This document shows positions 54,580 to 63,247 of a DNA stretch of 64,000 nucleotides, in pieces. The position numbers and the translations under genes were made by a program. Source of the stretch: Glutamicibacter creatinolyticus. Lineage in GTDB: Bacteria; Actinomycetota; Actinomycetes; Actinomycetales; Micrococcaceae. The notes under the pieces are model-generated. The model was given only the letters and a program-made list of their open reading frames with translations, had not been told where the DNA came from and did not search any database. Position 1 is the stretch's first letter; each line of letters starts with the position of its first letter. The DNA lies in NCBI RefSeq assembly GCF_006094275.1, contig NZ_CP034412.1, positions 1,302,001-1,366,000 on the forward strand, read 5' to 3'.

Positions 54580-54583
54580 CTCG

Positions 54584-55507
54584 ATGAAACTAAAAACTGC
54601 CACGAGTATGCGGTATCAGCTGGATCAGCTGACCGCGCTGGAGGCTGAATCAATATTTATCATCCGTGAGGTCGTCGCGGAACTGGAGCGCCCGGGATTG
54701 CTGTTCTCCGGAGGCAAGGACTCGGCGGTGCTGCTGCACCTGGCGGCCAAGGCCTTCGCCCCGGCAGCCATCCCGTTCCCGGTGGTGCATATCGACACCG
54801 GTCACAATTTCCAGGAGGTGTTGGACTTCCGGGACGCCGAGGTGGCTCGGCGCGGAGTCCGCCTCATCGTCGGGTCCGTGCAGGAAGCCATCGACGCCGG
54901 CGAGGTGGTCGAGGAACGCAACGGCTCACGCAACCGGATCCAAACCCCGGTGCTGCTGGACACCATTGAAAAGCACCAGCTGAATGCGCTGATGGGCGGA
55001 GCCCGCCGGGATGAGGAGAAGGCCCGCGCCAAGGAACGGGTCTTTTCCTTCCGTGACGAATTCGGGCAATGGGATCCGAAGAACCAGCGTCCCGAGCTGT
55101 GGAGCCTGTACAACACCCGGATCAATCTGGGGGAGAGCATCCGGGTGTTCCCGTTGTCCAACTGGACCGAACTGGATATCTGGAACTACATCGAACGTGA
55201 AAACGTTCAGTTGCCCTCCATCTACTTCGCCCACCAGCGCCAGGTGTTCGACCGCAACGGGATGCTCTTTGCCGTGCACCCGTTCTGTCAGCCGCGGGAA
55301 GATGAGCCGGTGCGCAACCAGATGGTTCGCTATCGGACCGTGGGGGACGCCAGCCTCACCGCGGCCGTGGCATCCACCGCGATGACGGCGGCGGAAATTG
55401 TGGAGGAGGTGGCCACCACCACGATCACCGAACGCGGGGCCACCCGCGGAGATGACCAAGTGAGCGAAGCGGCGATGGAAGACCGCAAGAAGGAAGGGTA
55501 CTTCTAG
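54584..55507 (+). CDS. cysD: Sulfate adenylyltransferase small subunit
   Basis: The 307-residue protein has the PP-loop FSGGKDSAVLLHLAAKA near residue 45 and family stretches VVHIDTGHNFQEVLDFRD and GGARRDEEKARAKERVFSF. With CysN it makes APS from ATP and sulfate. ATG 54584 is preferred over TTG 54569 because of the G-rich site. The cysN ATG begins two bases after its stop. Confidence 0.93.
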   Translation: MKLKTATSMRYQLDQLTALEAESIFIIREVVAELERPGLLFSGGKDSAVLLHLAAKAFAPAAIPFPVVHIDTGHNFQEVLDFRDAEVARRGVRLIVGSVQEAIDAGEVVEERNGSRNRIQTPVLLDTIEKHQLNALMGGARRDEEKARAKERVFSFRDEFGQWDPKNQRPELWSLYNTRINLGESIRVFPLSNWTELDIWNYIERENVQLPSIYFAHQRQVFDRNGMLFAVHPFCQPREDEPVRNQMVRYRTVGDASLTAAVASTAMTAAEIVEEVATTTITERGATRGDDQVSEAAMEDRKKEGYF

Positions 55508-55509
55508 AC

Positions 55510-56760
55510 ATGGACCTGCTACGCATAGCCACCGCCGGCTCCGTTGACGACGGCAAGAGCACGCTCATTGGCCGTCTGCTCTTTGACTCCAAGGCGATCT
55601 TCGCCGACCAGCTGGATTCGGTCGAAAAAACCAGCCAGGAACGCGGCTCCGAATACACGGACCTGGCGCTGCTCACCGACGGATTGCGCGCCGAGCGCGA
55701 ACAGGGCATCACCATCGATGTGGCCTACCGGTATTTCGCCACCCCGAACCGCAAGTTCATCGTGGCCGACACCCCAGGGCACATCCAATACACGCGCAAC
55801 ATGGTCACCGGCGCCTCCACCTCCGATCTGTCCATTGTGCTGGTTGACGCCCGCAAGGGGATGGTGGAGCAGTCCCGGCGTCATGCCTTCCTCGTTTCCC
55901 TGCTGCAGGTACCGCACCTGGTGGTGGCGGTGAACAAGATGGATCTGGTCGACTGGTCCCAGGAGGTCTTTGAAGACATCCGCCGGGAATTCGTGGACTA
56001 CGCGGCTCGCCTGAACATTGCCGACATCCAGGTGATACCGGTTTCGGCGCTCACCGGCGACAACGTGGTCACCCGTAGTCAGAACATGCCCTGGTACGAG
56101 GGTGCTTCGCTCATGCACCATCTGGAGAACGTGCAAACCGCGAGCGACTCGAACATGGTGGATGTGCGCTTCCCCGTTCAGTATGTGATTCGTCCGCACA
56201 ACAACGACTACCACGACTTCCGGGGGTACGCCGGCCAGGTAGCCAGTGGAGTGATGAAGGCGGGGGACAAGGTCGTGGTACTGCCCAGCGGGCTGCCATC
56301 GACGATCAAGGAAATCAGCACCGCCGATGGGCCGGTGGAACTGGCCTACCCACCAATGTCGGTCACGGTGCGGCTCGAAGATGAAGTTGATATCTCCCGC
56401 GGTGACATGATCGTGCGCCCCAACAATCAGCCAAAGGTGGCCCAGAATTTCGAGGCCATGATCTGCTGGATGAGTGACAAGCCCATGAAAGTGGGGCAGA
56501 AGCTGGCGATCAAACAGACCACCAAGACCGCTAGGGCCCTGGTCCAGGAACTGCGTTACGGCCTGAACATTAACACGCTCCATCGGGACGAAGAAGCTAC
56601 CGGACTCGCGCTGAACGAGATTGGCAGGATTTCCATGCGGACCACCCAGCCGTTGTTGGCTGATGAATACCATAAGAACCGCACGACCGGGGGCTTTATC
56701 CTGATTGATGAAATCACCAATAATACTGTTGCCGCTGGAATGATCATTGAAGCGGAGTAG
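55510..56760 (+). CDS. cysN: Sulfate adenylyltransferase large (GTPase) subunit
   Basis: The 416-residue GTPase has AGSVDDGKSTLIGRLLFD (P-loop), an ADTPGHIQYTRNM switch region and VAVNKMDLVD, followed by EF-Tu-like beta-barrel domains. It drives APS formation with CysD. It ends at about 416 residues with no fused APS kinase, consistent with the separate cysC gene. The upstream site AAGGAAGGGTACTTC is ordinary, unlike that of cysD. Confidence 0.93.
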   Translation: MDLLRIATAGSVDDGKSTLIGRLLFDSKAIFADQLDSVEKTSQERGSEYTDLALLTDGLRAEREQGITIDVAYRYFATPNRKFIVADTPGHIQYTRNMVTGASTSDLSIVLVDARKGMVEQSRRHAFLVSLLQVPHLVVAVNKMDLVDWSQEVFEDIRREFVDYAARLNIADIQVIPVSALTGDNVVTRSQNMPWYEGASLMHHLENVQTASDSNMVDVRFPVQYVIRPHNNDYHDFRGYAGQVASGVMKAGDKVVVLPSGLPSTIKEISTADGPVELAYPPMSVTVRLEDEVDISRGDMIVRPNNQPKVAQNFEAMICWMSDKPMKVGQKLAIKQTTKTARALVQELRYGLNINTLHRDEEATGLALNEIGRISMRTTQPLLADEYHKNRTTGGFILIDEITNNTVAAGMIIEAE

Positions 56761-56803
56761 CTGAAAAATCTGAAGGAACCACGGTAGTAACTAGTTCGAA
56801 GTT

Positions 56804-56841
56804 CACCCTGTGCGTCGACCGCAAAGGGCGCTGGCAGGGTG
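56804..56841 (+). terminator. Terminator after cysN
   Basis: CACCCTG (56804-56810) pairs with CAGGGTG (56835-56841) and is followed by TTTCTTCCTTT. Confidence 0.6.
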
Positions 56842-57110
56842 TTTCTTCCTTTAATCGCGCATGCGATTCGCCCGGCTCTGACCGCTGATGGGAAAAGATA
56901 AAGCGGCACTTACTGGAAGAGGCACTGCGTGGCTCTGAATATTGTTATGAACAAGTGAAAGTTTTCACAAAGTTCGTTCCTGGCCGCGTAATATCGCGCA
57001 AATCCACGGAGTCGGAGGCGCCAGAGCGCTAGCCTGAGTTTTGGAGACGATCAGTGTTGACCGTTTTCGTGCAAGCATCAGCCCAATGAAATCGCAAAGG
57101 TGCCCCACTC
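56842..57110. promoter_or_regulatory. serA upstream region with palindrome
   Basis: GTGAAA (56955-56960) and TTTCAC (56963-56968) form a 14-base palindrome with a GT centre, about 140 bases before serA. It is a plausible operator. No gene is seen in the region, and promoter hexamers were not assigned with confidence. Confidence 0.35.
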
Positions 57111-58706
57111 GTGTCTGATAACAAGCCAATCGTACTTCTGGCCGAACAGCTTTCCCCAGCAACCGTCGCTGCCCTCGGTCCCGACTTTGAAATTCGTCAG
57201 ACGGACGGCGCCGACCGCTCCCAATTACTCGACGCCATCGCCGATGTTGACGCCATCCTCGTCCGTTCCGCCACGCAGGTGGATGCGGAAGCGATCGCCG
57301 CGGCAAAGAATCTCAAGGTGATTGCCCGCGCAGGTGTTGGTCTCGACAATGTGGACATCAAAGCCGCCACCCAGGCTGGCGTCATGGTCGTGAACGCTCC
57401 GACCTCGAACATCATCTCGGCTGCGGAACTGACCGTGGGCCACATCGTCTCCCTGGCCCGCCGAATCCCGGCAGCCAACGCCTCGCTCAAGGGAGGGGCT
57501 TGGAAGCGCAGCTCGTACACCGGTGTGGAACTGTTCGAGAAGAAGGCTGGCATCATCGGTTTGGGACGTATCGGTGCACTGGTAGCCCAGCGTCTACAGG
57601 GCTTCGGCATGGACATCGTTGCCTACGACCCATATATCACCCCGACCCGCGCCCAGCAGTTGGGCGTCACCCTGCTGAGCTTGGATGAGTTGCTTGAACA
57701 GGCCGACTTCATCACGATCCACATGCCGAAGACTCCAGAGACCGTGGGGATGCTCGGCAAGGAGGCCTTCCGCAAGATGAAGAACAGCGCGTACGTGGTT
57801 AATGTAGCCCGGGGCGGCTTGGTGGACGAGGAAGCACTCTACGAAGCGCTGAAGAACGATGAGATCGCTGGCGCTGGTATTGACGTATTCGTCAAGGAGC
57901 CAAGCACCGACCTGCCGTTCTTCGAGTTTGACAACGTCACTGTCACGCCACACCTCGGTGCTTCCACTGATGAAGCCCAGGAGAAAGCTGGTGTATCGGT
58001 TGCCAAATCGGTTCGACTTGCGCTGGCTGGCGAATTGGTGCCGGACGCAGTTAACGTGGCCGGCGGTGTTATCGACGAAAACGTTCGCCCAGGCATCCCG
58101 CTCATCGAGAAATTGGGACGTATCTTCAACGCGTTGGCTACTGGCTCATTGACCAGCATCGATGTTGAGGTTGCCGGAGAAATCGCTTCCTTGGACGTTA
58201 AGGCCCTCGAACTCTCGGCGCTCAAAGGCGTGTTCATGGACGTAGTTTCTGAGCAGGTTTCTTATGTAAACGCTCCGGTACTGGCCGAACAAAGGGGTGT
58301 CGCTACTCGCTTGATCACCACACCGGATTCTCCTGAGTACCGCAACCAGTTGATGATTAAGGGGGCTTCCAACGACGGAGCACAGCTGTCGGTCGCAGGC
58401 ACCCTCACCGGTCCGAAGCAGATCGAGAAACTGGTTGGGATCAACGGCTATGAAATCGAAATCCCGATCACGGATCACATGATTGTGGTTCGTTATAACG
58501 ACCGTCCAGGTATCGTCGGGAGCCTTGGCAACGTATTAGGCGAGCAAAATGTGAACATTGCAGGAATGCAAGTGTCTCGTGACGAAAAACTGGGTGAAGC
58601 GGTGGCAGTTATCAATATTGACTCGGCACTGCCGGGTGGAGTGCTGGATGTCGTCGGGGCCGCCATAGGCGCAAGTATCGCCCGGGAAGTGAACTTATCA
58701 GAATAG
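57111..58706 (+). CDS. serA: D-3-phosphoglycerate dehydrogenase
   Basis: The 531-residue enzyme starts serine synthesis by oxidising 3-phosphoglycerate. It has the NAD-binding motif KKAGIIGLGRIGALVAQRLQ, NVARGGLVDEEALYEAL, the catalytic PHLGAST His, an intervening domain and a C-terminal ACT domain (MIVVRYNDRPGIVGSLGNVL). This is the long type I form usual in actinobacteria. GTG 57111 follows AAAGG. In many actinobacteria serA lies close to ilvC, but here about 40 kb of other genes separate them. Confidence 0.95.
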   Translation: MSDNKPIVLLAEQLSPATVAALGPDFEIRQTDGADRSQLLDAIADVDAILVRSATQVDAEAIAAAKNLKVIARAGVGLDNVDIKAATQAGVMVVNAPTSNIISAAELTVGHIVSLARRIPAANASLKGGAWKRSSYTGVELFEKKAGIIGLGRIGALVAQRLQGFGMDIVAYDPYITPTRAQQLGVTLLSLDELLEQADFITIHMPKTPETVGMLGKEAFRKMKNSAYVVNVARGGLVDEEALYEALKNDEIAGAGIDVFVKEPSTDLPFFEFDNVTVTPHLGASTDEAQEKAGVSVAKSVRLALAGELVPDAVNVAGGVIDENVRPGIPLIEKLGRIFNALATGSLTSIDVEVAGEIASLDVKALELSALKGVFMDVVSEQVSYVNAPVLAEQRGVATRLITTPDSPEYRNQLMIKGASNDGAQLSVAGTLTGPKQIEKLVGINGYEIEIPITDHMIVVRYNDRPGIVGSLGNVLGEQNVNIAGMQVSRDEKLGEAVAVINIDSALPGGVLDVVGAAIGASIAREVNLSE

Positions 58707-58738
58707 TTCCTTCGTTACTCACGACGTTCTGATTACCT

Positions 58739-58781
58739 GAAAGCCGCTGAGCACCATATTAGCGTGCGCTCAGCGGCTTTC
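58739..58781 (+). terminator. serA terminator
   Basis: A perfect 14-bp stem (58739-58752 with 58768-58781) lies 33 bases after the stop. No long T-run follows. Confidence 0.75.
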
Positions 58782-59144
58782 GGACTTAAATTACTTAGTC
58801 TCTCATCCTATTGACTGGTACAAGTTGCGGCGCGATCTGTTCTCGTTCTTATCCAGATCTCGCTCGAACACACTACTTGTGTGGGCTTGGTATGAGGGTT
58901 ACTCGCGCGTCGTGCATTTCCCAGAATTGCCAGTGCTTAAGGACACTTTGAGACCCCCGAGGAGTCAGCATGAGCGGGACTATTCAGTGTTAGTCCACGG
59001 AGATCGTACATCAACCAACAAGAGCTGTTACGCATGCGACATTACACTCCACGGAGGGCATCCTGACTGTATCCGTCCACTAGGATGAAGGTTGGAGTAT
59101 CAACTGTCCCCTGTCTAGAAATATGCAGAAAGAAGGCTTCTGTT
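58782..59144. other. Intergenic boundary region
   Basis: About 360 bases without a supported gene. From here on the sequence is clearly AT-richer than everything to the left. An open frame at 58825-59088 has no ribosome site or recognisable feature. The region may mark the edge of an acquired segment. Confidence 0.45.
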
Positions 59145-61253
59145 TTGCCAAAACGAGTCGACAAATCCAAACTTCTACTTATGGCGAGAACGCTGATCGA
59201 TTTGGGACTATCAATTGTGGTCGGTCTCATCGGGGCACTATCAAGTCAAAGCGCGCTGGGGGGCATCGCGCTCGGATCGCTACTTTTTGTATTCCTCGTT
59301 GGACGGACCGTTCTTGCCAATCGCGAGGGTGGCACGAACGCAAAGTTTCGCGCAGATTCACGGGAGCAGATGAAGAGGATTCGGACCGACGTTTCAAAGG
59401 TTAAGTCAGTCGCTGGGGATGCTTCGAGCACTGCGTTGCACGAGCAGATTAAAGTCCTAGATAAGAAGATTGACTCGTCCCAAAAAGCTATTGCGAATGG
59501 GATCAACGACCTAGCTGCAGGCATCAAGTCGGATCACTCCAAAAAATCAACTTCACCGGCCACACCTGTCGTACTTCCGAAAGTAAAGACCTCAGTTGAA
59601 GCAGTGCTGGCCGTAAACATACAGAAGCGTGCTAAACGACCGGCACCAATTCGTAATGACAGACTGGCTTATGATCCTATTAGTGGGGATGAAAGAGTGA
59701 AGTGGGCCTTGTCGAAAGAGGGCCGCGAGACTTGGGTAGCGGATGACTTCGTTAATGCTTATCGTGGTTCGAACCTGCCTTATAGTCATCAAATTCCTGT
59801 TGCAATGATTGCCGATGACTTCACCTATGGCAGCTTCCAACCGGAGTTCAACACGATCCGCTTAAAGCCCCAGACATGGCGTCAGCAGATGGAATCCCAC
59901 AAACCACAACTATTCATCTGTGAATCGGCGTGGCAGGGTGGAGCGCCTAGCGAGCACCCCTGGCAGGGTAAGATATACACTTCAGTTCGGTTTAAGGAAG
60001 AGAACCGCACAGAACTGATTGAAATATTAAACTATTGTCATGAGAAGGGAATTCCTACTGTCTTCTGGAATAAGGAAGACCCTGTTCATTTCTCAGACAG
60101 AATCAATGATTTTATCCGAACATCTGCTTTATTCGATTACGTCTTCACAACTGCAGCTGAATGTGTTGATCTTTACATCAGAGACGTAGGTGTACCGTAC
60201 GCTGATGTTCTCCCATTCGCTGTGCAACCTAAGCTCTTTAACCCAGTTGGGGCGTATGGCGCATCCAAGAGCGTCAACTTCGCTGGCACTTGGTATGCGC
60301 GCTATCCGAAGCGTGCGAAAGCAGCCTCAAAGATCATCGATAACGTTCTAGAATCGGACAACGAGATGGTTATCTATGATCGTATGTACTCTTCCCCAAG
60401 CCCGGCCTACGCTTACCCCGAACGCTATGTGAAGTACACAAGACCTGCGATCTCCTATCAGGAAACCGCGGACGCCTATCGCCAATCAAAGTACGGAATT
60501 ACGTTGAATACCGTGACTGATTCAGACACGATGTTTGCGCGCAGGGTTTTTGAATTGACTGCTTGCGGGGCTGTTGTGCTTTCTAACACCGCTAAGGGCG
60601 TGCAACACTTTTTCGGAGATAGCGTATTGTATGCAGACCGAGCCGATTTCGATATCAGAAAGATTACGGATTCTGATTACCTGCGACGCCAGAGGGCAGG
60701 CATGCATATTGCCTTCCAGAATACTTATCGTCATCGCGCGGAAAAGATCTTGAGTGCGGTGGGTATTGATTTCGCTACCTACTTCGGTAAGACGCAGCTG
60801 GTAGCGCGTGTTAACGACGAAGCTGCGGTGGAACGCGCAATCACATATTATGAGGAGAATCGTGAACGCTTTAGCGGACTTTTGATAGTTTTGAGTAGTA
60901 CCGCTGACCAAACTTTAGCAATGGAACTGACCCGAAAGCTCCCTAGCAGCATCCGCGTGATCCGCCAGGTTGAAATCGATTCTCGGACATTGCGTCCACG
61001 AAATGTGTTGAAGTCGCGTAAGGTGCTGATCATTGAAATGGCTAAAGGATCTTTGCTGGGTAGTGATGATCTCGACTATCTGTTGGATGTCGGTAATTCA
61101 ATGTCGGAACCTTTGACAGTTACTTCCAGGCCCGAGAAGGAACGTTTCCGCTTCTCGCGTCAGCCGCAACCGCACAACGTCATGCTCGAGGCAGCCGAAG
61201 TTTTCCCGATACTTGCTGGTCGCAGCAATGAACAATCCGTGTTCTTGATCTGA
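59145..61253 (+). CDS. Membrane-anchored CgeB-like glycosyltransferase
   Basis: From TTG 59145 (after AGAAAGAAGG) the protein has 702 residues. Two adjacent hydrophobic segments (about 10-55) are followed by a coiled-coil stretch (about 70-130) and a large domain of the CgeB/DUF3880 plus GT1-like type: GIPTVFWNKEDPVHF, FDYVFTTAAECVDLYIRD and FARRVFELTACGAVVLSN. It probably transfers sugars to a surface polymer or glycoprotein. It is followed 11 bases later by another glycosyltransferase gene. Base composition is far lower in GC than in the neighbouring locus. Confidence 0.7.
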   Translation: MPKRVDKSKLLLMARTLIDLGLSIVVGLIGALSSQSALGGIALGSLLFVFLVGRTVLANREGGTNAKFRADSREQMKRIRTDVSKVKSVAGDASSTALHEQIKVLDKKIDSSQKAIANGINDLAAGIKSDHSKKSTSPATPVVLPKVKTSVEAVLAVNIQKRAKRPAPIRNDRLAYDPISGDERVKWALSKEGRETWVADDFVNAYRGSNLPYSHQIPVAMIADDFTYGSFQPEFNTIRLKPQTWRQQMESHKPQLFICESAWQGGAPSEHPWQGKIYTSVRFKEENRTELIEILNYCHEKGIPTVFWNKEDPVHFSDRINDFIRTSALFDYVFTTAAECVDLYIRDVGVPYADVLPFAVQPKLFNPVGAYGASKSVNFAGTWYARYPKRAKAASKIIDNVLESDNEMVIYDRMYSSPSPAYAYPERYVKYTRPAISYQETADAYRQSKYGITLNTVTDSDTMFARRVFELTACGAVVLSNTAKGVQHFFGDSVLYADRADFDIRKITDSDYLRRQRAGMHIAFQNTYRHRAEKILSAVGIDFATYFGKTQLVARVNDEAAVERAITYYEENRERFSGLLIVLSSTADQTLAMELTRKLPSSIRVIRQVEIDSRTLRPRNVLKSRKVLIIEMAKGSLLGSDDLDYLLDVGNSMSEPLTVTSRPEKERFRFSRQPQPHNVMLEAAEVFPILAGRSNEQSVFLI

Positions 61254-61264
61254 GAGGCAGTTAC

Positions 61265-63211
61265 ATGATTAGCATTGTTATTCCGACGTACAATTCCATT
61301 GGCAAAATGGACGAAACGTTAGATTCCTTGCGAGCCGTTCCGGAAAAAATTCCCCATGAAGTCATTTTTGTGGACGATCAGTCAAAGGACAACACCTTTG
61401 ACGAACTCCGTCGTTTATGTAACGAAATAGAAAACTGGACCGTGTACCGTCTTCCAGAAAATTCTGGATCTGCCGCGAGACCTCGAAATTACGGGATGGA
61501 GAGAGCCTCGGGAGAGTACTTATTCTTTCTGGACTCCGATGATATTCTAATACCCTCCGGACTCGTAAACGCTTACGAGCACGCTCTAAGATTCGACAGC
61601 GATGCAGTCCGCAACAGTCTTGAAGTTACGGCCCCAGACGGAAGCAGCAGGATGTCTGATCGTGTCCCGGGCTGGGACAAAATTAAAGACCCGACTTCTC
61701 GACTACGTGCTATTGCTAAGTACCAAAGCCTAACCTGTTCGTTCCTCATGCGACGTGATGTTGTCATCGACAACGGTATTCGTTTCATGGAAACGCGGCG
61801 TATCGGCGAAGACATTACGTTTACATCAGAAGTGCTTACTCGATGCAGCCGCATTGCGTACCGGGATGTGGCAATACGCAAATATGTCAAGAACGATGAT
61901 GACGAAGCATCGGTCACCCAGAAAATCAATTCTCGGGACTTTAGGGATTTCATTGAAGCGTGGGATGATGTTGAAAACATCTTGGGGCGAAGTGGCGTAT
62001 CGTTTGTAAAAGAACATGGCCACGCGGCGATGGATTACGCTCTACGTCAGTTCATTTGGTTCAAAACAGAGGACTTGAGCGAGGAAGTATTCACTTTCTT
62101 CAGCGAATTTTGCAACACCTATTGGAATTATATTTCTACATTCCGCTTCAGTCGTCGTCTGAATGAGCTCGTACTGGCAGCGCGTGACGGGAGCTATGAG
62201 CAGTTCACGGACGCAAGCAGGCTCCGGCTCGTCCTGGCAGGCCACGACCTCAAGTTCATGGATGACATTTTGCCCGCTCTCAAGGAGCGTTACAACGTTC
62301 GTATCGACAAATGGGCTGGGCACGTCGCTCATGATGAAGAATTAAGCCGCGTGCTCTTGGATTGGACTGACTACGTCTGGGTGGAATGGCTTCTGGGTGC
62401 AGCCGTGTGGTACTCTGAGAACGTTACCTCACGCCACCGATTGATAGTCCGTGCTCATCGTAGCGAAATGTCGGTGGATTACGGTCTTGAATTGAAACTC
62501 GAAAGCGTCTCAAGAATTATTGCTATTGCACCCCACTCGTTAAACGATTTTAGCGACCGTTTCGATATACCATATGAAAAATTTGCGCTGATCCCTAATG
62601 CATTTGATGTGGAGTCGTACCGACGTGACGCTGACGATCCCGAGAACCGTCAATTTTGTCTTGCGATGATAGGAAGCGTTCCGGCATTAAAAGGCCTTCA
62701 CAGAGCCATAGAGCTTCTCGCCAAGCTCCGGACAGTTGATACGCGCTATGAGTTAAATATCTTCGGTAAAAAATACGATGAGTACGCATGGGTAATGAAG
62801 TCAGAGTCCGCGCGCAAGTACTACAGCACCTGCGAATCTCGTATCGACGAGCTCCAGTTGGCCAACGCGGTTCATTACCGCGGTTGGGTTGATACCAAAC
62901 AGGAGTTGCGCAACGTCGGATTTGCTCTTTCGCTCAGTGACTTCGAGGGCATGCAGGTCGCACCTGGGGAAGCATTCTGCGCTGGGGGTCAGGGATTGTT
63001 CCTGCCGTGGAGGGGTGTAGACGCCTGTTATCCGGATGAGTTTATTTTCGATTCGGTAGATTCAATGGCAGAGTATATTTTGGGACTACGCAACGACTCG
63101 ACATCATACACTCGAGGAGCCAAATACGGCCGTCAGTTTATTTCGGAGCGATATGATGTTCGGGAAGTCATGTCAAGTATAGTAGATTTGATGGATCGTG
63201 TGCGAGCGTAG
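61265..63211 (+). CDS. Two-domain glycosyltransferase (GT2 plus GT4)
   Basis: The 648-residue protein begins with a GT-A domain (MISIVIPTYNSIGKMDETLD, FFLDSDDILIPSGL with DxD, RRIGEDITF) and continues with a GT-B-like domain (about 330-648) including FALIPNAFDVESY, LAMIGSVPALKGLHRAIELL and LSLSDFEGMQVAPGEAF. It may add two different sugars in succession, as in other capsule-type bifunctional transferases. ATG 61265 follows GAGAGGCAG. It is part of the AT-rich segment. Confidence 0.8.
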   Translation: MISIVIPTYNSIGKMDETLDSLRAVPEKIPHEVIFVDDQSKDNTFDELRRLCNEIENWTVYRLPENSGSAARPRNYGMERASGEYLFFLDSDDILIPSGLVNAYEHALRFDSDAVRNSLEVTAPDGSSRMSDRVPGWDKIKDPTSRLRAIAKYQSLTCSFLMRRDVVIDNGIRFMETRRIGEDITFTSEVLTRCSRIAYRDVAIRKYVKNDDDEASVTQKINSRDFRDFIEAWDDVENILGRSGVSFVKEHGHAAMDYALRQFIWFKTEDLSEEVFTFFSEFCNTYWNYISTFRFSRRLNELVLAARDGSYEQFTDASRLRLVLAGHDLKFMDDILPALKERYNVRIDKWAGHVAHDEELSRVLLDWTDYVWVEWLLGAAVWYSENVTSRHRLIVRAHRSEMSVDYGLELKLESVSRIIAIAPHSLNDFSDRFDIPYEKFALIPNAFDVESYRRDADDPENRQFCLAMIGSVPALKGLHRAIELLAKLRTVDTRYELNIFGKKYDEYAWVMKSESARKYYSTCESRIDELQLANAVHYRGWVDTKQELRNVGFALSLSDFEGMQVAPGEAFCAGGQGLFLPWRGVDACYPDEFIFDSVDSMAEYILGLRNDSTSYTRGAKYGRQFISERYDVREVMSSIVDLMDRVRA

Positions 63212-63247
63212 TCGCGTTCTGCTAGGCCAAAAGGGAGAACAAACATT

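Noticed and set aside
58825-59088. 87-residue open frame after serA
   Set aside because: It has no ribosome site or family features and lies in a compositional boundary region. Kept as intergenic.
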